A stretch of DNA of 64,000 bases, taken from positions 1,595,001-1,659,000 of the forward strand of contig OY752152.1 of NCBI GenBank assembly GCA_963573315.1. Reading direction: 5' to 3'. How positions within the stretch are numbered: the stretch's first letter is position 1; the number at the start of each line of letters is the position of its first letter. Below the pieces are notes generated by a model. It ran no database searches. It had not been told where the DNA came from and saw nothing but the letters and a program-made list of their open reading frames with translations. Positions 21,523 to 33,792 of this stretch are shown here, piece by piece. Origin of the DNA: Entomortierella parvispora. Taxonomy: Eukaryota; Mortierellomycota; Mortierellomycetes; Mortierellales; Mortierellaceae. Both the position numbers and the translations under genes were made by a program.

Positions 21523-22446
21523 TGTGAATTGGATGTGCGATGCGATGGAATGGGCAAATGAATGTAGACAAGAGGAAGGTAAAAAAGGAGGAAGAGGGTA
21601 GACTAGGAGCAAGGTATGTGTCTATGGGTGTAGGCGTGAGAGAGAGAGGGAGGAAAGTCCTTTTGGTGCCTGAAAGGGTGTTTCACAGACGAGGCTCGCT
21701 TCGGCTTTGCGTTTCCTGTTTGGTGACGGGATAGCAGGATAGTGAAGGAGAATGACTTGCTGAATGGGCCGATGGGACAATGGCAACAACAAGAAAAGAA
21801 GGAATCCAATCTCCACGCGTGGTGGTGTCAGCAAAAGAAAGAAGGAGGGTAGGGCAGAGCCCCCGTTCGGCAGGACCATAGCCGTGTTTGTGCTGCTTGA
21901 CTGGAAGAAAAGAGGCAAGGCCCCGTTTCTGACTGGACCAGGATATCCCAAGGGGAGCCCGTCGGGGGGAAAGCCACGCGTGGAAGATGGGTGAAAGAGA
22001 GAGTAGAGGCATGGCCTGATCTTCTGTATGCCTTCAATTGCCCTCCCTTCTTTCTTCCCCAAATGTCTTGGTGCCTCTTCTTCACATGCCGATCACGGCA
22101 GGGGGTTTTTAAACTGCAATGCACGGACAAGATAGGCAACGAGTGATTTGGTTGGGCAGAGAGGTGCGTCCATATCGGCTTTCTATTTATTTTTTGTTGT
22201 TTTTATTTCCCAGGTCTAGGATGGGTCTAGAGACGATAGCATGGTTGAAGGTGAGGAGGGGAGGGGAGGGGAGTGAGGGTAAAGGTACATGTCTTCTGTG
22301 TTTCATAAGCAGCAACAGGGTCCGGATGAGCCAGCAACAGGGTCCGGATGAGCCAGCATCCGGTCCACAATTGATTGGACAGGTGGAAACGAGAGATGGG
22401 CAATCGAGGTCGGAAGAGATGGTGTTGGTTGTTCACGTTTGTCATT
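21523..22446. other. Intergenic, 924 bp
   Basis: Promoter of the TMEM135-like gene and 3' flank of the START gene. Contains the 22-bp direct repeat at 22311-22354. Open frames here lack recognisable domains. Confidence 0.5.
22311..22354. repeat. 22-bp direct tandem repeat, two copies
   Basis: 22311-22332 and 22333-22354 are identical copies of a unit beginning AGCAACAGGGTCCGG, about 90 bp beyond the START gene stop codon. Confidence 0.9.
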
Positions 22447-24362
22447 CTATGCTTCAATTCCACTGTCGGGGGTGGCAGGTCTATCTTTGACCGAGGATGA
22501 TCCGCTTGCAGAGCCCTTGCCATGCTGGCCAGCTCTCTTCAGGCAAGCTTCCTGAATTCCCTTAAGGAATCCTGGAATACCGGACTTTGTTGCCCAGTTG
22601 ACGATTGACGTTGGGATATGGCCCTATGGATCAAAGGAAGAGATAAAACGTCAACAAGTTGTTCATTTTGAATAAAGTGGTCCAAGCGTGTGCGTGTGTG
22701 TAAGAGAATCAACAGCACTTGTGCTGTGGCCGAGCTCCATGCAAAAATGCAAAAGGGCAGAAACGAGGTGCCTCGACAGGAAAAACCACAGTTCCTTTTG
22801 TTGTTCTCTGTGCAGGGTGCAGGAACACAAAGGCACGGCGTCTTCATATAAGGGATTCTGACCATTGCTCTACTCTGTCGGTTGCCTCTTCCCCATCGGA
22901 AAAAAAACTGTACTTTCTCTCCTTCCGTAGCCCTGACACCATATCCTGTGGTCATCATCCCGTCCACTCTGTGCTAATCTTGCTCAATATCTCCCCCCCT
23001 CGATATTGGATGATTATCTTTCGTCAATTGGATCCATTGGGCACAGGAAAGCAGGGTTGCGAGGTTTCCTCAAAGAGCCCAAAACAGAGTTCCCCATCGC
23101 TTAATTTGTGCTGACCGTGTCCACTCTATTTCTGCGACAACCTTTCAAATTTGACCATCCTGTTATTTCGCACATCAGACATCTCCTGTTGTCCTCTGAG
23201 TGCAGCACAATCCACGTCAACAAATGACCTCAGAGGGCATGGGTCGAAGGTAAAAGGAGGTAGAAAGATATCACTCGCGAGAAAGTTGTGATCTCGGTTT
23301 GTTTGCTGCCTGTCAACGAGGGGCGTGGACCTGTGCTGGTGCACGCGCATGATTGTATCCTCAAGATCAGCGATAGCGAAAAGGATAACTTTGGAGATCA
23401 TATGCTTCCACTCTCTTTTTCCAATACTGTCCCCTTTGCCATCCTCCAATAGTCTATTCCTGTCGGCGCGCGCGATGACCCCATGGCCCAGTCCCATATC
23501 CCATAGAAAGCAAAACATGCCATCAAGTCCTAGTCCAGTTTGTCCTGCAAACAAGACCCAGCTCTCCTGAGAGTAGCAAAGCCAAAGAGCAATAAAATCC
23601 ATTATTTACCTTGGGATCATCGAAATATCCAAACCAGACGTAGCATCCTTTGCCATCCTCTGACGGGACCATGACCACATCCTGTCGATATTCTTCCACA
23701 CGCACAGACTTGTTGGCAGGTGGCAACTTGAAGACCTTGTTGGCCTGTGATGGAGATGCTGGTGCGGGTAACGATACTGTGGACGACGCAGCCCCGGAAA
23801 ATCCAGGGACCAGCAGGGACAAGGCGCCCTTCTTGTGGTGAGGGTGTTGTTGCGTCGTAGGCGTCGTCGTCGCGTTCAGGCTCACGGTCGAGGTCGAGGT
23901 CAGAGGAGGAGGCACGAGGGTGACCATGGACTTGTAGTTGTTGGAGGAAAGTAGATTCTGAAGTGTACCGTCAGCAGCGCGGGTCTTGCCCACAGTCTGA
24001 GAACTCACGCAGAAGTGATTCTCCTTGGGTTCATGGACGGTGAGCTCGTAGAAATACTCTCTGGGTGACAAGGGCCAGGGGAACTTTGTGGTGTAATGGA
24101 TGACATCGTGTTCGAGCTTTTTAAAGCCGACCATGTTCTTATCCCAGGTCTTGCGGTACTCTAGATCTGTGAAAACATCGGCCAGGAGGCGAGAGGGGAC
24201 GTCGGGGTAGTGGCCCAAGGCCTTGTATTCATAGAGACCGGTGTTGGGCATGGCACGGCGGTAGATACAGAAGCCGTGTGATTCGAGAAAGAGCTCCCAG
24301 TCAGCGACCTTGGGCGAGTTCAACTCTGCAAGGCATTCCTCGAACTGCAGATCAGAGAGCAT
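22447..24362 (-). CDS. START-domain lipid-transfer protein (PCTP/StarD2-like)
   Basis: Exons 24362-23610 and 22623-22447 give 309 residues. I chose the ATG at 24362 (MLSDLQFEECLAEL), the first residue of the domain; the upstream frame is low-complexity. The START fold covers nearly the whole protein: WELFLESHGFCIYRR, LYEYKALGHY, YRKTWDKNMVGFKKL, PWPLSPREYFYEL, a long serine/threonine-rich insert near 165-205, and YVWFGYFDDPK joined in exon 2 to GHIPTSIVNWATKSGIPGFLKG. START proteins of this type carry one phospholipid between membranes through a hydrophobic cavity. No transmembrane or signal sequence, so probably cytosolic. The intron of 986 bp is the longest I placed in the window. Confidence 0.9.
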
Positions 24363-25263
24363 TTTGGAGTGAATGGAATGGAATAAAGAGAGAGGGTGAG
24401 AGAGAATTGGATAAGTAGAATAAATGACGGAAAGAGAGAACGGAAGGAAGGAAGGAAGGAAGGAATGTGAGAGAAGAGTGAAAATAGAACTGGAGAAGAA
24501 AAAAAAAAGAATGGGGTTGGGGAGAATGAACCAGAACGTGAAAGTGAGGGTAGAAACAGAGACGAAGAGAGAGAGAGGCGAGAAGCTACAACACAGCAAG
24601 CAAAGCAACGAACAGGGACAGAGGAGGGAAGGGATGAAGATGCAGATGGAATGGAGAGGGAAGGAAGAGAGATGAATCAGCGGGTGATCGATGCAGGCAG
24701 AAGAAGAGACAAGAAGAGCAAGAACATGAAGAGTTCAGCACAGGCACACACACACTGGCACACACTGGCACACACACGCACACACAGACAGCAAAAACAG
24801 ATTTAACTCTTTGAGTTGATTGATTGAAAGTGTCCGTTCATTTCATCACCCCTCTCCCTCCGTGTCTCTCTGTCTCTCTGTCTCTGCCTCTCTCTCAATC
24901 TCTGACCACTCACAGCTCGCCTCGAGAAGCACACTCCCCGCCCCTCTGATTGGCCACTCCTCCGATGCGCGGGAACTGGTCCATCTCTGTGTCTCTCCTC
25001 TTCCTCCATCTTTTGTCTCTCTGTCCCTCTCCAATCACCACCACGCTACTGTAGATCGCTTTCCTGTAACCGAGAGCATCTCGGGCACCACTTTTATCTA
25101 CCAAGCCAAGATTCGAACCCTCGTCCCTTCCACAGCTTGACAGGTCAACCTGCACAGCATCATATCCAAGAGAGTGCGGTCAGCCTGAAAAACCCAATTG
25201 GGAATCCCGTCATTAGTATCAGTAGGATAGTGTTGCAGACCGTCTTTATTTATATACAATTTT
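24363..25263. other. Intergenic, 901 bp
   Basis: START promoter and 3' flank of the PPR-like gene. It has a GGAA tract (24442-24464), CA-rich DNA (24740-24790) and CTCTGT-rich pyrimidine DNA (24850-24900). No gene was recognised. Confidence 0.5.
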
Positions 25264-27179
25264 TCAAGATATCGCCGGCTTTGGCTGACGATTGAACAAT
25301 AGACTGAATATATCAGACGTGCTGCTCGTATGTTGCACTTTGTCGTCACCTCGGCCGTTGCTGTCATCGTCTTTCCTTTGACCGCTTCGTCCTTCTCCTC
25401 TATCATCCAATTTTCCTCCCTCCCCTCCTCCAGGTCCCCGCTCAGAATCGCGTGTCGACATCGCTGATAAAGACGACGAGGCTGACACGTTGCGATCACT
25501 GGTACCTCCCATAACTTGTAAAGCTGAAAACAACTCCTTACACCGTGCGCCTGGTGGAACACCATATCGGATCATGTCATTGTAGATCCACCTCGATATC
25601 TGGTTCTCGCCCCTGGCTATGTACGCCTCCATCAAATCGCTCCACGCCGATTGTGCAATTACTTTCCCAAGTGCGGCGTCGCCCTGAAGGAGGAGTGTCT
25701 GTACCTCGGTCAAATAGCCTCGCTGTGTCAATCGTTGGATGAGCGTCTGCGCCATCTTTCGGTGCTTTTCCAACTCTGGGGTGAGATTCCTTGCCGTCAT
25801 CCTGTCAATGAGGTCCACAGCCGCTTCGAGATCCTGAGCTCGATGAATAAGGTATATGAGATAAGTCCTGTACGCAAATATGGCGTTGCCATTCGACGCC
25901 GCAGACGCACTGAGCCGTAACTGTGGCTCAATGACCCTCCAAATTTCTTGAATCCGCTCTTGACTCGGCGACATTGTCTTGATGTCTGATTCTCCGTTTG
26001 TGCTGGAAGCTGAGGCTGTTTCTCCAGGGGTGGACGACGAAAATGACGAGGATGCTGTTGGCAATGATGTCATAGAGGCTGTGGGTGTCATCTTGATGTA
26101 GTATTCAAGGAGGGCACTCAAATCGTAAATTGAATTCGGGTGCATATTATGATCAATCATTCTCTGCACCATGGATCCTGCAATTGCCAAGTTTCCTGAC
26201 CGTGCATGGGCTCTAATCATGGCCGCCAGAGTCCTTACAGTCGGTGGGATGTTTCTAGTCTCTGTCCACTCAAACGCCTGGGTCGCTCGTTTGAGTTCTC
26301 CGACCTTGATCCATGCTTGGATGATATAAAAGTGATCGTCTGCAGATCCATTGGCCTCCAATTCGAGTCGCTCTTGCTCCTTTTGAATCCAAGCAATGTC
26401 CTTGTGTTTGGCGGCGGCAGCGAGTCGATCCTTCCGTGCCCGTGTCCTTTGACGGGTCATGGCATCCTTTTGTGAGTGAGCGGTCCAATGTTCAATCACG
26501 GACTTGTATGCGTCTTCCGGTTTATGAACCTGCTCTGCAATCCTTGTCCTGAACGAGGCCGTAAGTGCCTGGGGTTGGGAAAGAGGAGTTAGGAAATTTT
26601 GAATCGAAAACAGCGCCACCCTCAAACTAAAACAATGGTCCGGTCCCTTCCAATCCAATGCAAATCCCATACCTGGTACAAGTCGTCTTCTTCTTTTGAG
26701 GAAGACGAGCGAGAACGTTGGGAAGGTCCGCATGTCGAGAAGGGTGCGGCAGTTAGGGGATGCGGCAAAGTGCCCTGATGAGAATGCAAGGAGGAATGGG
26801 CGGGTAATGATTGTCCTGCTATTGTCCCTGACGAGTTAGGGTGACTGGGTCGGTGTAGCCATGAGGCAGCCTTTTCTATTCTTGCAGAAAGGCCAAAGCC
26901 CAGGAGAGAAGGGCGGCTTGACGAGACCGATGCCGATGTTGAGAGGGCGCGCGTGCCTGAGGAAAGGGCTGCAGGAGGTAACTTTCCGGCGGGTGTCATT
27001 CTTGGCCTGCGAATGAATACCGTGGTGAGGGTCAAAGGTCTGGTGGATCTCAAGGAGCTTTCTTCAAAAAGAATTGATAGCAGAGAGGTAGGAAAGGTTG
27101 ACGAAAAGGGGATGTACCACTGGAATAGATTCTTGTAGAAAGCGAGAATGATGGAATGACGGAATGGTGAGGAGTGCAT
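25264..27179 (-). CDS. Pentatricopeptide-repeat-like mitochondrial protein
   Basis: Exons 27179-26673 and 26568-25264 give 603 residues. The first 60 residues are almost free of acids, and a second in-frame ATG at 26999 opens another plausible import leader (SSGTRALSTSASVSSSRPS), so the start is uncertain. After residue about 165 the protein is helical with paired-helix repeats: DHFYIIQAWIKVGELKRATQAF, TVRTLAAMIRAHARSGNLAIA, AYRTYLIYLIHRAQDLEAAVDLIDRM, and WSDLMEAYIARGENQISRWIYNDMI. Such repeats bind organellar RNA in PPR proteins. The C-terminal 70 residues are low-complexity and hydrophilic. Most likely a mitochondrial RNA-processing or translation factor; the specific target is unknown. 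Confidence 0.75.
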
Positions 27180-27455
27180 GCATCATGCCGCCTGCACCGA
27201 ATCTTTCATTGCCCGGAGCAACGCTGCAACAGGACTGCTACCTCTTTTCCCTTGTAAAGAATACAATAAATATCGAATAAAAGTATAAAGCCCACTCTTG
27301 CGCTCTTTTTTTTTTTTTTTTTACTTCTCTTTGTCATCACCACGCACATCTCTTCCTGTCCGCTCGTCTTCATCACCCCTTCCCCTTCCCCTTCCCCTTC
27401 CCCTTCCCCTTCCCCTCCCCACTCTCAATCGACCGTGTCCTTATTGCGTTCCATC
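27180..27455. promoter_or_regulatory. Shared bidirectional promoter region (PPR-like / OSBP)
   Basis: 276 bp between divergent start codons. A T-tract near 27307-27322 and a CCCCTT array at 27376-27417 on the OSBP side are likely nucleosome-excluding, polypyrimidine promoter features. The role is inferred. Confidence 0.5.
27376..27417 (+). repeat. (CCCCTT)n hexanucleotide repeat
   Basis: About six to seven CCCCTT units end about 40 bp before the OSBP start codon, probably in the 5' leader. Confidence 0.9.
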
Positions 27456-29597
27456 ATGAGCAAGGACTCGAACCACAACAACAGCGCCGAAGACGACTCG
27501 TCCTCGATCGAGGCACCTTCAGGTCAGAAGGACTCACTCCGCTCCTTCATCGCCACCTTGGCCTCCTTCTCTGGCGACCTCTCCGCGCTGACCTGCCCCA
27601 GCTTCCTTTTAAGCTCAGTCTCGCTGTTGGAGTACAGGCAAGTCTTTACACATGTATACCTGCAAGCAAAAGAGGGGGAATGTTCCTTTCACTTGGAAGA
27701 ACAAAAAAAAAAAAAAAAAAAAAGGGACACCTGAGACAATCTTTTTTTTTTGGTGGCAACCTACCCATTCTTGCATGAAGGGAGCAATGGATTCGACCAG
27801 CAGAGGATGGACGGTGGAGAGGAAGAAGAACATCGGCAATGGACACCGGGTGAATACCTGAACCTTCTTTTCCGGTTCCAAATGGCAACGTCTTACTCCA
27901 TGCTCCTTTCAGGTCCATGGGAGCACAGCACAGCTTTGCGACCTGCAGGGGACAACCGCAGTAACGAAGGAGGACGATGTTGCTACCTGCATCCACAATT
28001 CCACAACCGGGACGGGCTTCTTTTGTTGTTGCTTTTGCCTTGTCACAAAGGCAAGATACCCAACAGACAACGAGAAAAAGGGGGGGGGGAGAGAGAGAGA
28101 GAGAGGGAAAGATGATGCTTGAAGACGAGCTGTGGGGTAGAGATCTCATTCCGCACTATGTTTCATCCTCCTAACCAACGGCCTTGTTGTGCTTGACGAT
28201 AGCCAATATTGGGGTGACCACCCGAAACTTTTTGCGTCCATTTCCGCAGGCACTTCACCAGAGGAGCGCCTTCTCAATTGCACGCGCTGGTTCATCTCGA
28301 CTCTCAATGGATCGTATTCGTCTCGTTCAACGGCCGCCGGCATGGAGAAGAAGCCTTACAACCCCATTCTTGGAGAGCAATATTTTGCCACATGGCCTGG
28401 CGACGAAGAAAGCGGCACCACCGTCCTGAAAGCAGAGCAAGTTAGTCATCATCCTCCAGTAGGTAACAGTGTCGGGGGCTGATTGTGCATCTTGTCAATC
28501 CCTTTTGCCACACAAACTTGAAGCACGAGCCGAGAAAACGGCGCACAAGAGGGTTAAAAAAAAACCATCAACATTGCAGAATCTCCGACGCGCTTCCCAG
28601 ACTTGACAGACATGATGTCTTCCCGCGTTGCAAAACTCTTGTGACTAATTGGTCCTTCAGTTGAACAAAACTGGACAACCAACCGACAAAACTGTGGCTC
28701 GCCAAAAGAGAAAACGATATTCTTGTTCTACCCGACCCTATCTAACTATGGCTTCCCCTGGTTCTGTAACAGATTATGGGCTTTCACCTGGAAAACACAG
28801 AGGCAGGAGTTTTCTTGGAGGGCCATTGCGGACAAAAGTCTCGGTTTGCAATGCCCGCGGGAATTGACGTCTCTCAAACAGGACATGCTATTTTGACCTT
28901 GCCCAAATTCAACGAGACCTATTTGATTACACTACCAACATTGAACGTCCGTGGTATTGTAACGGGTCGACCCTCGGTCGAGCTGTCTGGCACCACACAC
29001 ATTGTCAGCAGCGCCCACCAATTGTCGACGATCGAATATAGCACCAAGGGTTACTTTTCTGGTGAGAGACACAGCTTCAAGGCGACAATCAAGTCTCTCT
29101 CATCGGGATCATCACCCATTTATACCGCTCAGGGAGTCTGGAGTGGCGTGTCGAATTACAGGGACCATCAGCCTTCTTCGCCCTCCTCGTCCTCCTCCTC
29201 GTCCTCCTCAAAGAAGAGTCTCTCAGACAGCCGGTTGTTCTTTGATGCACAAACCGATGTGGCTATTGTACCTAATTTGGCCCCAGCCGAGGTTATGGGA
29301 CCATTGGAGTCGCACCGCCTTTGGGCAACGGTCACCAAGGCGATCAACGCCAGGGACTATGGAACGGCGTCCAAGGAAAAATCCCAGATTGAAGATGCGC
29401 AGCGTGTTCTGGCCAAGGCCCGGAAAGAGCGTGGAGAGACACAGGCGGACGCGCTCAAGATCTTTGTCCTGGTCGATGAAGATGCAGACGAGTCTGGAAA
29501 GGCCTTCCAGAGCCTCAAGGAGAAGCTTCTAAACGTTGCTGGAACCAAGGCTATTAAGGAGGATGACAAGAAGCCTCATTGGAGATTGAGAAAGTAA
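27456..29597 (+). CDS. Oxysterol-binding protein-related protein (short, Kes1/Osh4-type)
   Basis: Exons 27456-27637, 28203-28458 and 28773-29597 give 420 residues, the size of ORD-only proteins. After a short acidic leader the ORD begins with LTCPSFLLSSVSLLEYSQYWGDHP. KPYNPILGE (about 112-120) and EQVSHHPP (139-146) are the family signatures, with the histidine pair at 143-144 contacting phosphoinositide head groups in known structures. IMGFHLENTEAGVFLEGHCGQK follows, and the C-terminus ends KKPHWRLRK. No PH domain, ankyrin repeats or FFAT-like motif seen. It should exchange sterol and PI4P between membranes. Intron 1 uses a GC donor (AG|GCAAGT). That is required because only this join yields LLEYSQYW; the GT alternatives do not. 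Confidence 0.92.
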
Positions 29598-29895
29598 GCC
29601 CTCGAGTAGCCTTGACCTCCCTTCCCTCCCCACCTTCTCTCTCTCTCTTATCCCTCTCCCCTTCCTTCAATTCTCTCCATATATACAGATTGGTAGGGGC
29701 TTTTCATCCCTCCCATTCATTAAAAAAGCAGCAAGAGAACAAAACAAAACCAAACCAAACCAAACCCCCTCCCTCCCCCCCCCCCCAAAAAAAAACGTGT
29801 TCAGCTGGTCGTTGTACATTTTATTGGATATCTCGACAGACTTGTAGAGGCAAAAACTTTTTTTTTGTTTTCGTTTTTCTGTCCTTTTTTCTTTT

Positions 29896-32800
29896 CTAAC
29901 GCGATCTAGATCTCGACTGGCTGGCTTGCTTTTGAAGACGGGGTCGTTTTGCAACTGCTATCGAGTTTGCGCCAGAAAGTTGCTTGCCAGGATTGCGTCT
30001 TCCTCCCCCACCACCTGCTCCTCCTCCTCCACCGCCGCCACCGGGTTTGCGGACTGGCGATCGACTAGAATGTCCTCTTTTCCTATTGTTGTTTCTATCC
30101 GGACTCTGGTCCCGAGAGCGAGATCGGCCTCCTCTTCGTCTACGCTGATTGTTTCTATTGTTACGACCATTGCCGTTACTGTTATTGTTGTTGTTGATGT
30201 TCCTGTTGCCTCCATACTTTTGATCCTTCCGACCACTGTTCTGGTTCCGGGATGGGGATCTCGATCGTGACCGAGAACGAGAGCGAGAGGGAGACCGTGG
30301 AGTTTTAGAGCGGGCCCGAACACGGGAAGGTGAGCGAGACCTTGAGCGGGATCGGGGACGAGACCTTGCTCGGTCCTTGCCCTCCTTGATCGCATTGCCT
30401 TCCTTCTTTTCGATAGCAGTTCCATCCGTCGAATATGTCGTCTCCGCCGCGGCGGTCGTCTGCTGATCTCCGCTCTTCTTTTCCTTGGAATCTGACGACG
30501 GTGCTGCTACAGTCGGTGGTGGTGACCTTGACTTGACAAGGTTTCGACGAGTTTGGCTTCGAGAGCGTGATGGAGATCGACTCTTGGACGAAGGTCGGTC
30601 CTTGCGCTTTGATGGTGACGACGGCAACTGCTGTTGTTGCTCCTTTTCAGTGTCCTTCACAGGGCGTCGAAGGGAAGGGCTGCGACTCTGGCGACTCTTG
30701 CTTCTGCTTCGACTCGGATCCCGCCTCCGTCGACGATCGACGGGGCTACGGGATCGACTCTCGCCCCGTTTACGGGTATCTTCTTTGTTGTCACGGGCGC
30801 TACTGAGGCCTTTGACCTTCATGGGGCTTCTGGACCAACTGGCGCGACGCGATCGACCAGCTGCACCACCTCCATCACCGCCGCCAGCAGCGCCTCCCTT
30901 GGCAGGCGATCGAGTGCGACTCCGTCCGCGCTGTTGCTGTTGTTGTTGTTGTTGTTGTTGTTGCTGCTGTCGTCCACCACCTCGCTGATTTCTTCTTCGA
31001 CTGGGACTACGACTACGACTACGGCTTGGGCTTCGATTCCGAAGACGATCCCGGCTCCTACTGCTACCCCACTGGCGCCTATCGCGTGATCTTGAGTGGG
31101 CTCGAGATGATTTGTTGTTGTTGTTGTTATTCCTGTTGTTGTTTTGGTTGTTTGGGCGACGATCGCGAGGGCTATGGGAGCGCTCTCGACTATTCCTTCT
31201 GTCTCGTCTGCTATTTCCACTGTTATCAGGGCTAACAGGGCCTCGTCCTGATGGCTTCCCATCCTTGTCCTTAGAGTCGGCCTTGACCTCCGCTTTCGTC
31301 TCAGGCTTGGCCTCCAGATGCGCTTTCTCTGGTAGAGTAGCATCCGTCATAGTTGCATCCTCTTTCTCAGACTTGGACACCGGAATTTTTGCAGGGGAGG
31401 CGGCCTCATCCTTGTCTGACTTTGCCGTAATCTCTGAATGAGTTGCTGCATCCTTGTTGATTTCTTCCTTTCGGGGTTCCGGAGCAAGCTCTCTGTCCAC
31501 AGTAGATTTGCGGTCCCGCGTACGTTCCCATGATTGAGAGCGAGAGCGGGATCGGCGTCGGCTGGTGACGGGCGACCGTGACCGTGTCCGTGATCTGGAT
31601 CGTCCTTGTTGTTGTTTCCGTGAGCCATCTCTTGCTCTCCCACCACCGCCTCGTCGAGCACTGCCATTGGTGATTCTGGACCCACTTCTAGATCTTGATC
31701 GCCGTCTTGTCGACCTGGACCTTGACCGAGACCTTGATCCACGACGTCGGACTGGTGACCGCGAGGTGGAATCTCGACGTTTCGTGCCAGTGTAATAGTC
31801 ACCCTTACGCCGACCAGATCTCCTGTTGTCACGATCCCTACTCAAGCTACGACGACGGTCCCTTTCGCGCTCTCGGTCACGTCCGCTTCGTCCATGGTTC
31901 AGGTCATGGTTACGATCCAGTCGATCCATAAGTTCCTGTTGATCTCCCTGTCGATCGTTATGATGTCGGTCGCGGTCATTGGCACCCGCTGCTCCTCCTC
32001 CACCTCCTTGTTGCTGCTGCTGTCGATCTCCTTTTTTCTTTTTGTTTTTCTTTTTCTTTTTCTTTGGGGCTCCGATACCGCCGTCACCTCCTGCGTGGGT
32101 ATTAGACTGACCGAGCGTGCCTTCCAAAGTGTCAGTCTCCAAAACAAGCTCATTGATATCGTCAATATTGGATTTTGAAGGCAAAGCAATAGAGTTCTGA
32201 CCGCCACTGCCGGACTGTCCCTGTCCCTGTTGGAAAGATTCTTGAGCCTTCTACAACATCAGAAGTCCAAAGAGTGAGCAAATACTGAAAACAAACGATT
32301 GTTCGATCTAGCGCTACACTGTGATACTTTGTGGTGGCCATTCATGAATTTTGTTCTTCTTACCATGATCTGAAATTCTTCTTCCTGTTGCATCGTCGAC
32401 TCCAGATACTGTGATGCTAATTGGTTCGCTGGATCGAGATTCAAGGCCTGTCGAAAGTCCATGATGGCCGCTCTGAACTTTTGAAGATTTACAAATCTAA
32501 AAGAACAGCAAAGGATGCAGGTTTCTCATTAGAATCCATCATAGATCAGATCCACCCTCACTTCCTAGCCCGTTCTACCCTCCGTCAAAAAGAACTTACG
32601 TGCATCCGCGAGCGACATAGGCCTCGAGGTATTTGTTGTCGATTTGGATAGCCTGTGTGTAAGCTCTGATAGCATCATCCACCTTCCCACTGGCTGCGAA
32701 TTGAATTCCTTGATCATAACTGTGCGTGGAGTGTCAGGAAGCAAAATGTTTGTCAGCATCCTGCACGACGATATAGATCGGATTGATCAATCAGGAGGAC

Positions 32801-33792
32801 CAACAATGACATATCATTGCTGGGAGCAAGGTGATCTCTTTCTTTACCTATCCATAGCCCACAATCTGTTTTGCTCGTCCCGAAGATCAAGATACGTTTC
32901 CTTTCGGTGAAGGGGGATTCCTGCTCCTACTCCTGCTCCAGATTCGCCTTCAGACTGCGCCGGTTTGTTCCTTTGAAAGTAAGAAAACAGAAGGCACGTT
33001 AGTCGATGGATCGGATAGACCACAGGCAATCAACTAAAGTGCATACAATGTCTTTTCCATACCTTTCACATTTGACCCATGGGACTTTGAGAAGACTGTC
33101 ATCCAATCGGGGTGCGATCCCAAAGACTCTCATCCAGCGAGAGGTCCAGAATGGGTTATTGTTGGCATGGACCTCGTCCTGGAGCAAATTATATCTCCAT
33201 TGCTTTGTCTCCTGTTGACTCAATCCTGATGCTGGAGCAAACTTGTAATCTATAGCGATGGATCGGAAAAACAAAGTGAAGTTGAGACTCTGTTTTCTTT
33301 TTTGGTTTGCTATAGCATATCGTCAACTGAAAATAGAGTAGACCTTTTCTCCCGCCCCATATTTTCCTCCCAACGACAACAACACGCGACCACAAGAAAT
33401 GAAATACTTGTCCAAAGTGGCCTGTTTCACTTACTCTGTCTGCCTGGAACGGACGTAGACTTGACGATGACTTTGATCTTGCGGGCATATTTCTCTGACC
33501 TCATAAAATTCTTGACCACGCCTTCAAGCGCGAGATCTGTGTTGGTCAGCAAGGGGCCGGCGGCTCCAATGATGCCTGGTCCTCCTGAGGAGGGATGGGT
33601 GTGGGCATGGTAGGATGGTGGTGGATGTCTCGAAGACGAGGAGGATCCATGATGAAGGGATCCTGAATCCATACTGGTTCGACTTTCGGGCTTCTTTCTT
33701 GGAGGTTGAATGGCGGTCGTGGTTGCAGCAGGGGCCGAGTCGATCGAAGGTTGTGGCGGAGTGGCCTTTGTCATGGCAGGATGAGCATCCAT
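29896..33792 (-). CDS. TPR and long arginine/serine-rich protein (TTC14-like)
   Basis: Six exons: 33792-33435, 33249-33063, 32970-32848, 32719-32600, 32496-32364, 32250-29896; 1,091 residues. Residues about 1-220 are partly disordered, with a conserved-looking patch NPFWTSRWMRVFGIAPRL. Exons 4-5 encode about two TPR units (YDQGIQFAASGKVDDAIRAYTQAIQIDNKYLEAYVARG is spread over 223-262, then DFRQALNLDPANQLASQYL). The last exon is almost wholly low-complexity: a poly-lysine patch, a very long RS/RSRSR domain, a 13-glutamine run, asparagine runs and glycine runs. TPR plus RS resembles TTC14, but I see no S1 RNA-binding domain. RS domains direct proteins to nuclear speckles and spliceosomal partners, so a splicing-related role is the best guess. 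Confidence 0.78.

Noticed and set aside
23126-23602. 158-codon minus-strand frame inside the START intron as a separate gene
   Set aside because: No homology features. The intron is bounded by good splice sites and the START domain continues across it.
25060-25160. GGGTTCGAATC on the minus strand suggesting a tRNA
   Set aside because: T-stem pairing is poor (wobbles and a mismatch) and no acceptor or anticodon arm can be folded.
29926-32178. Long plus-strand open frames opposite the RS-rich exon
   Set aside because: They are reverse-complement shadows of the serine/arginine codons of the TTC14-like gene.
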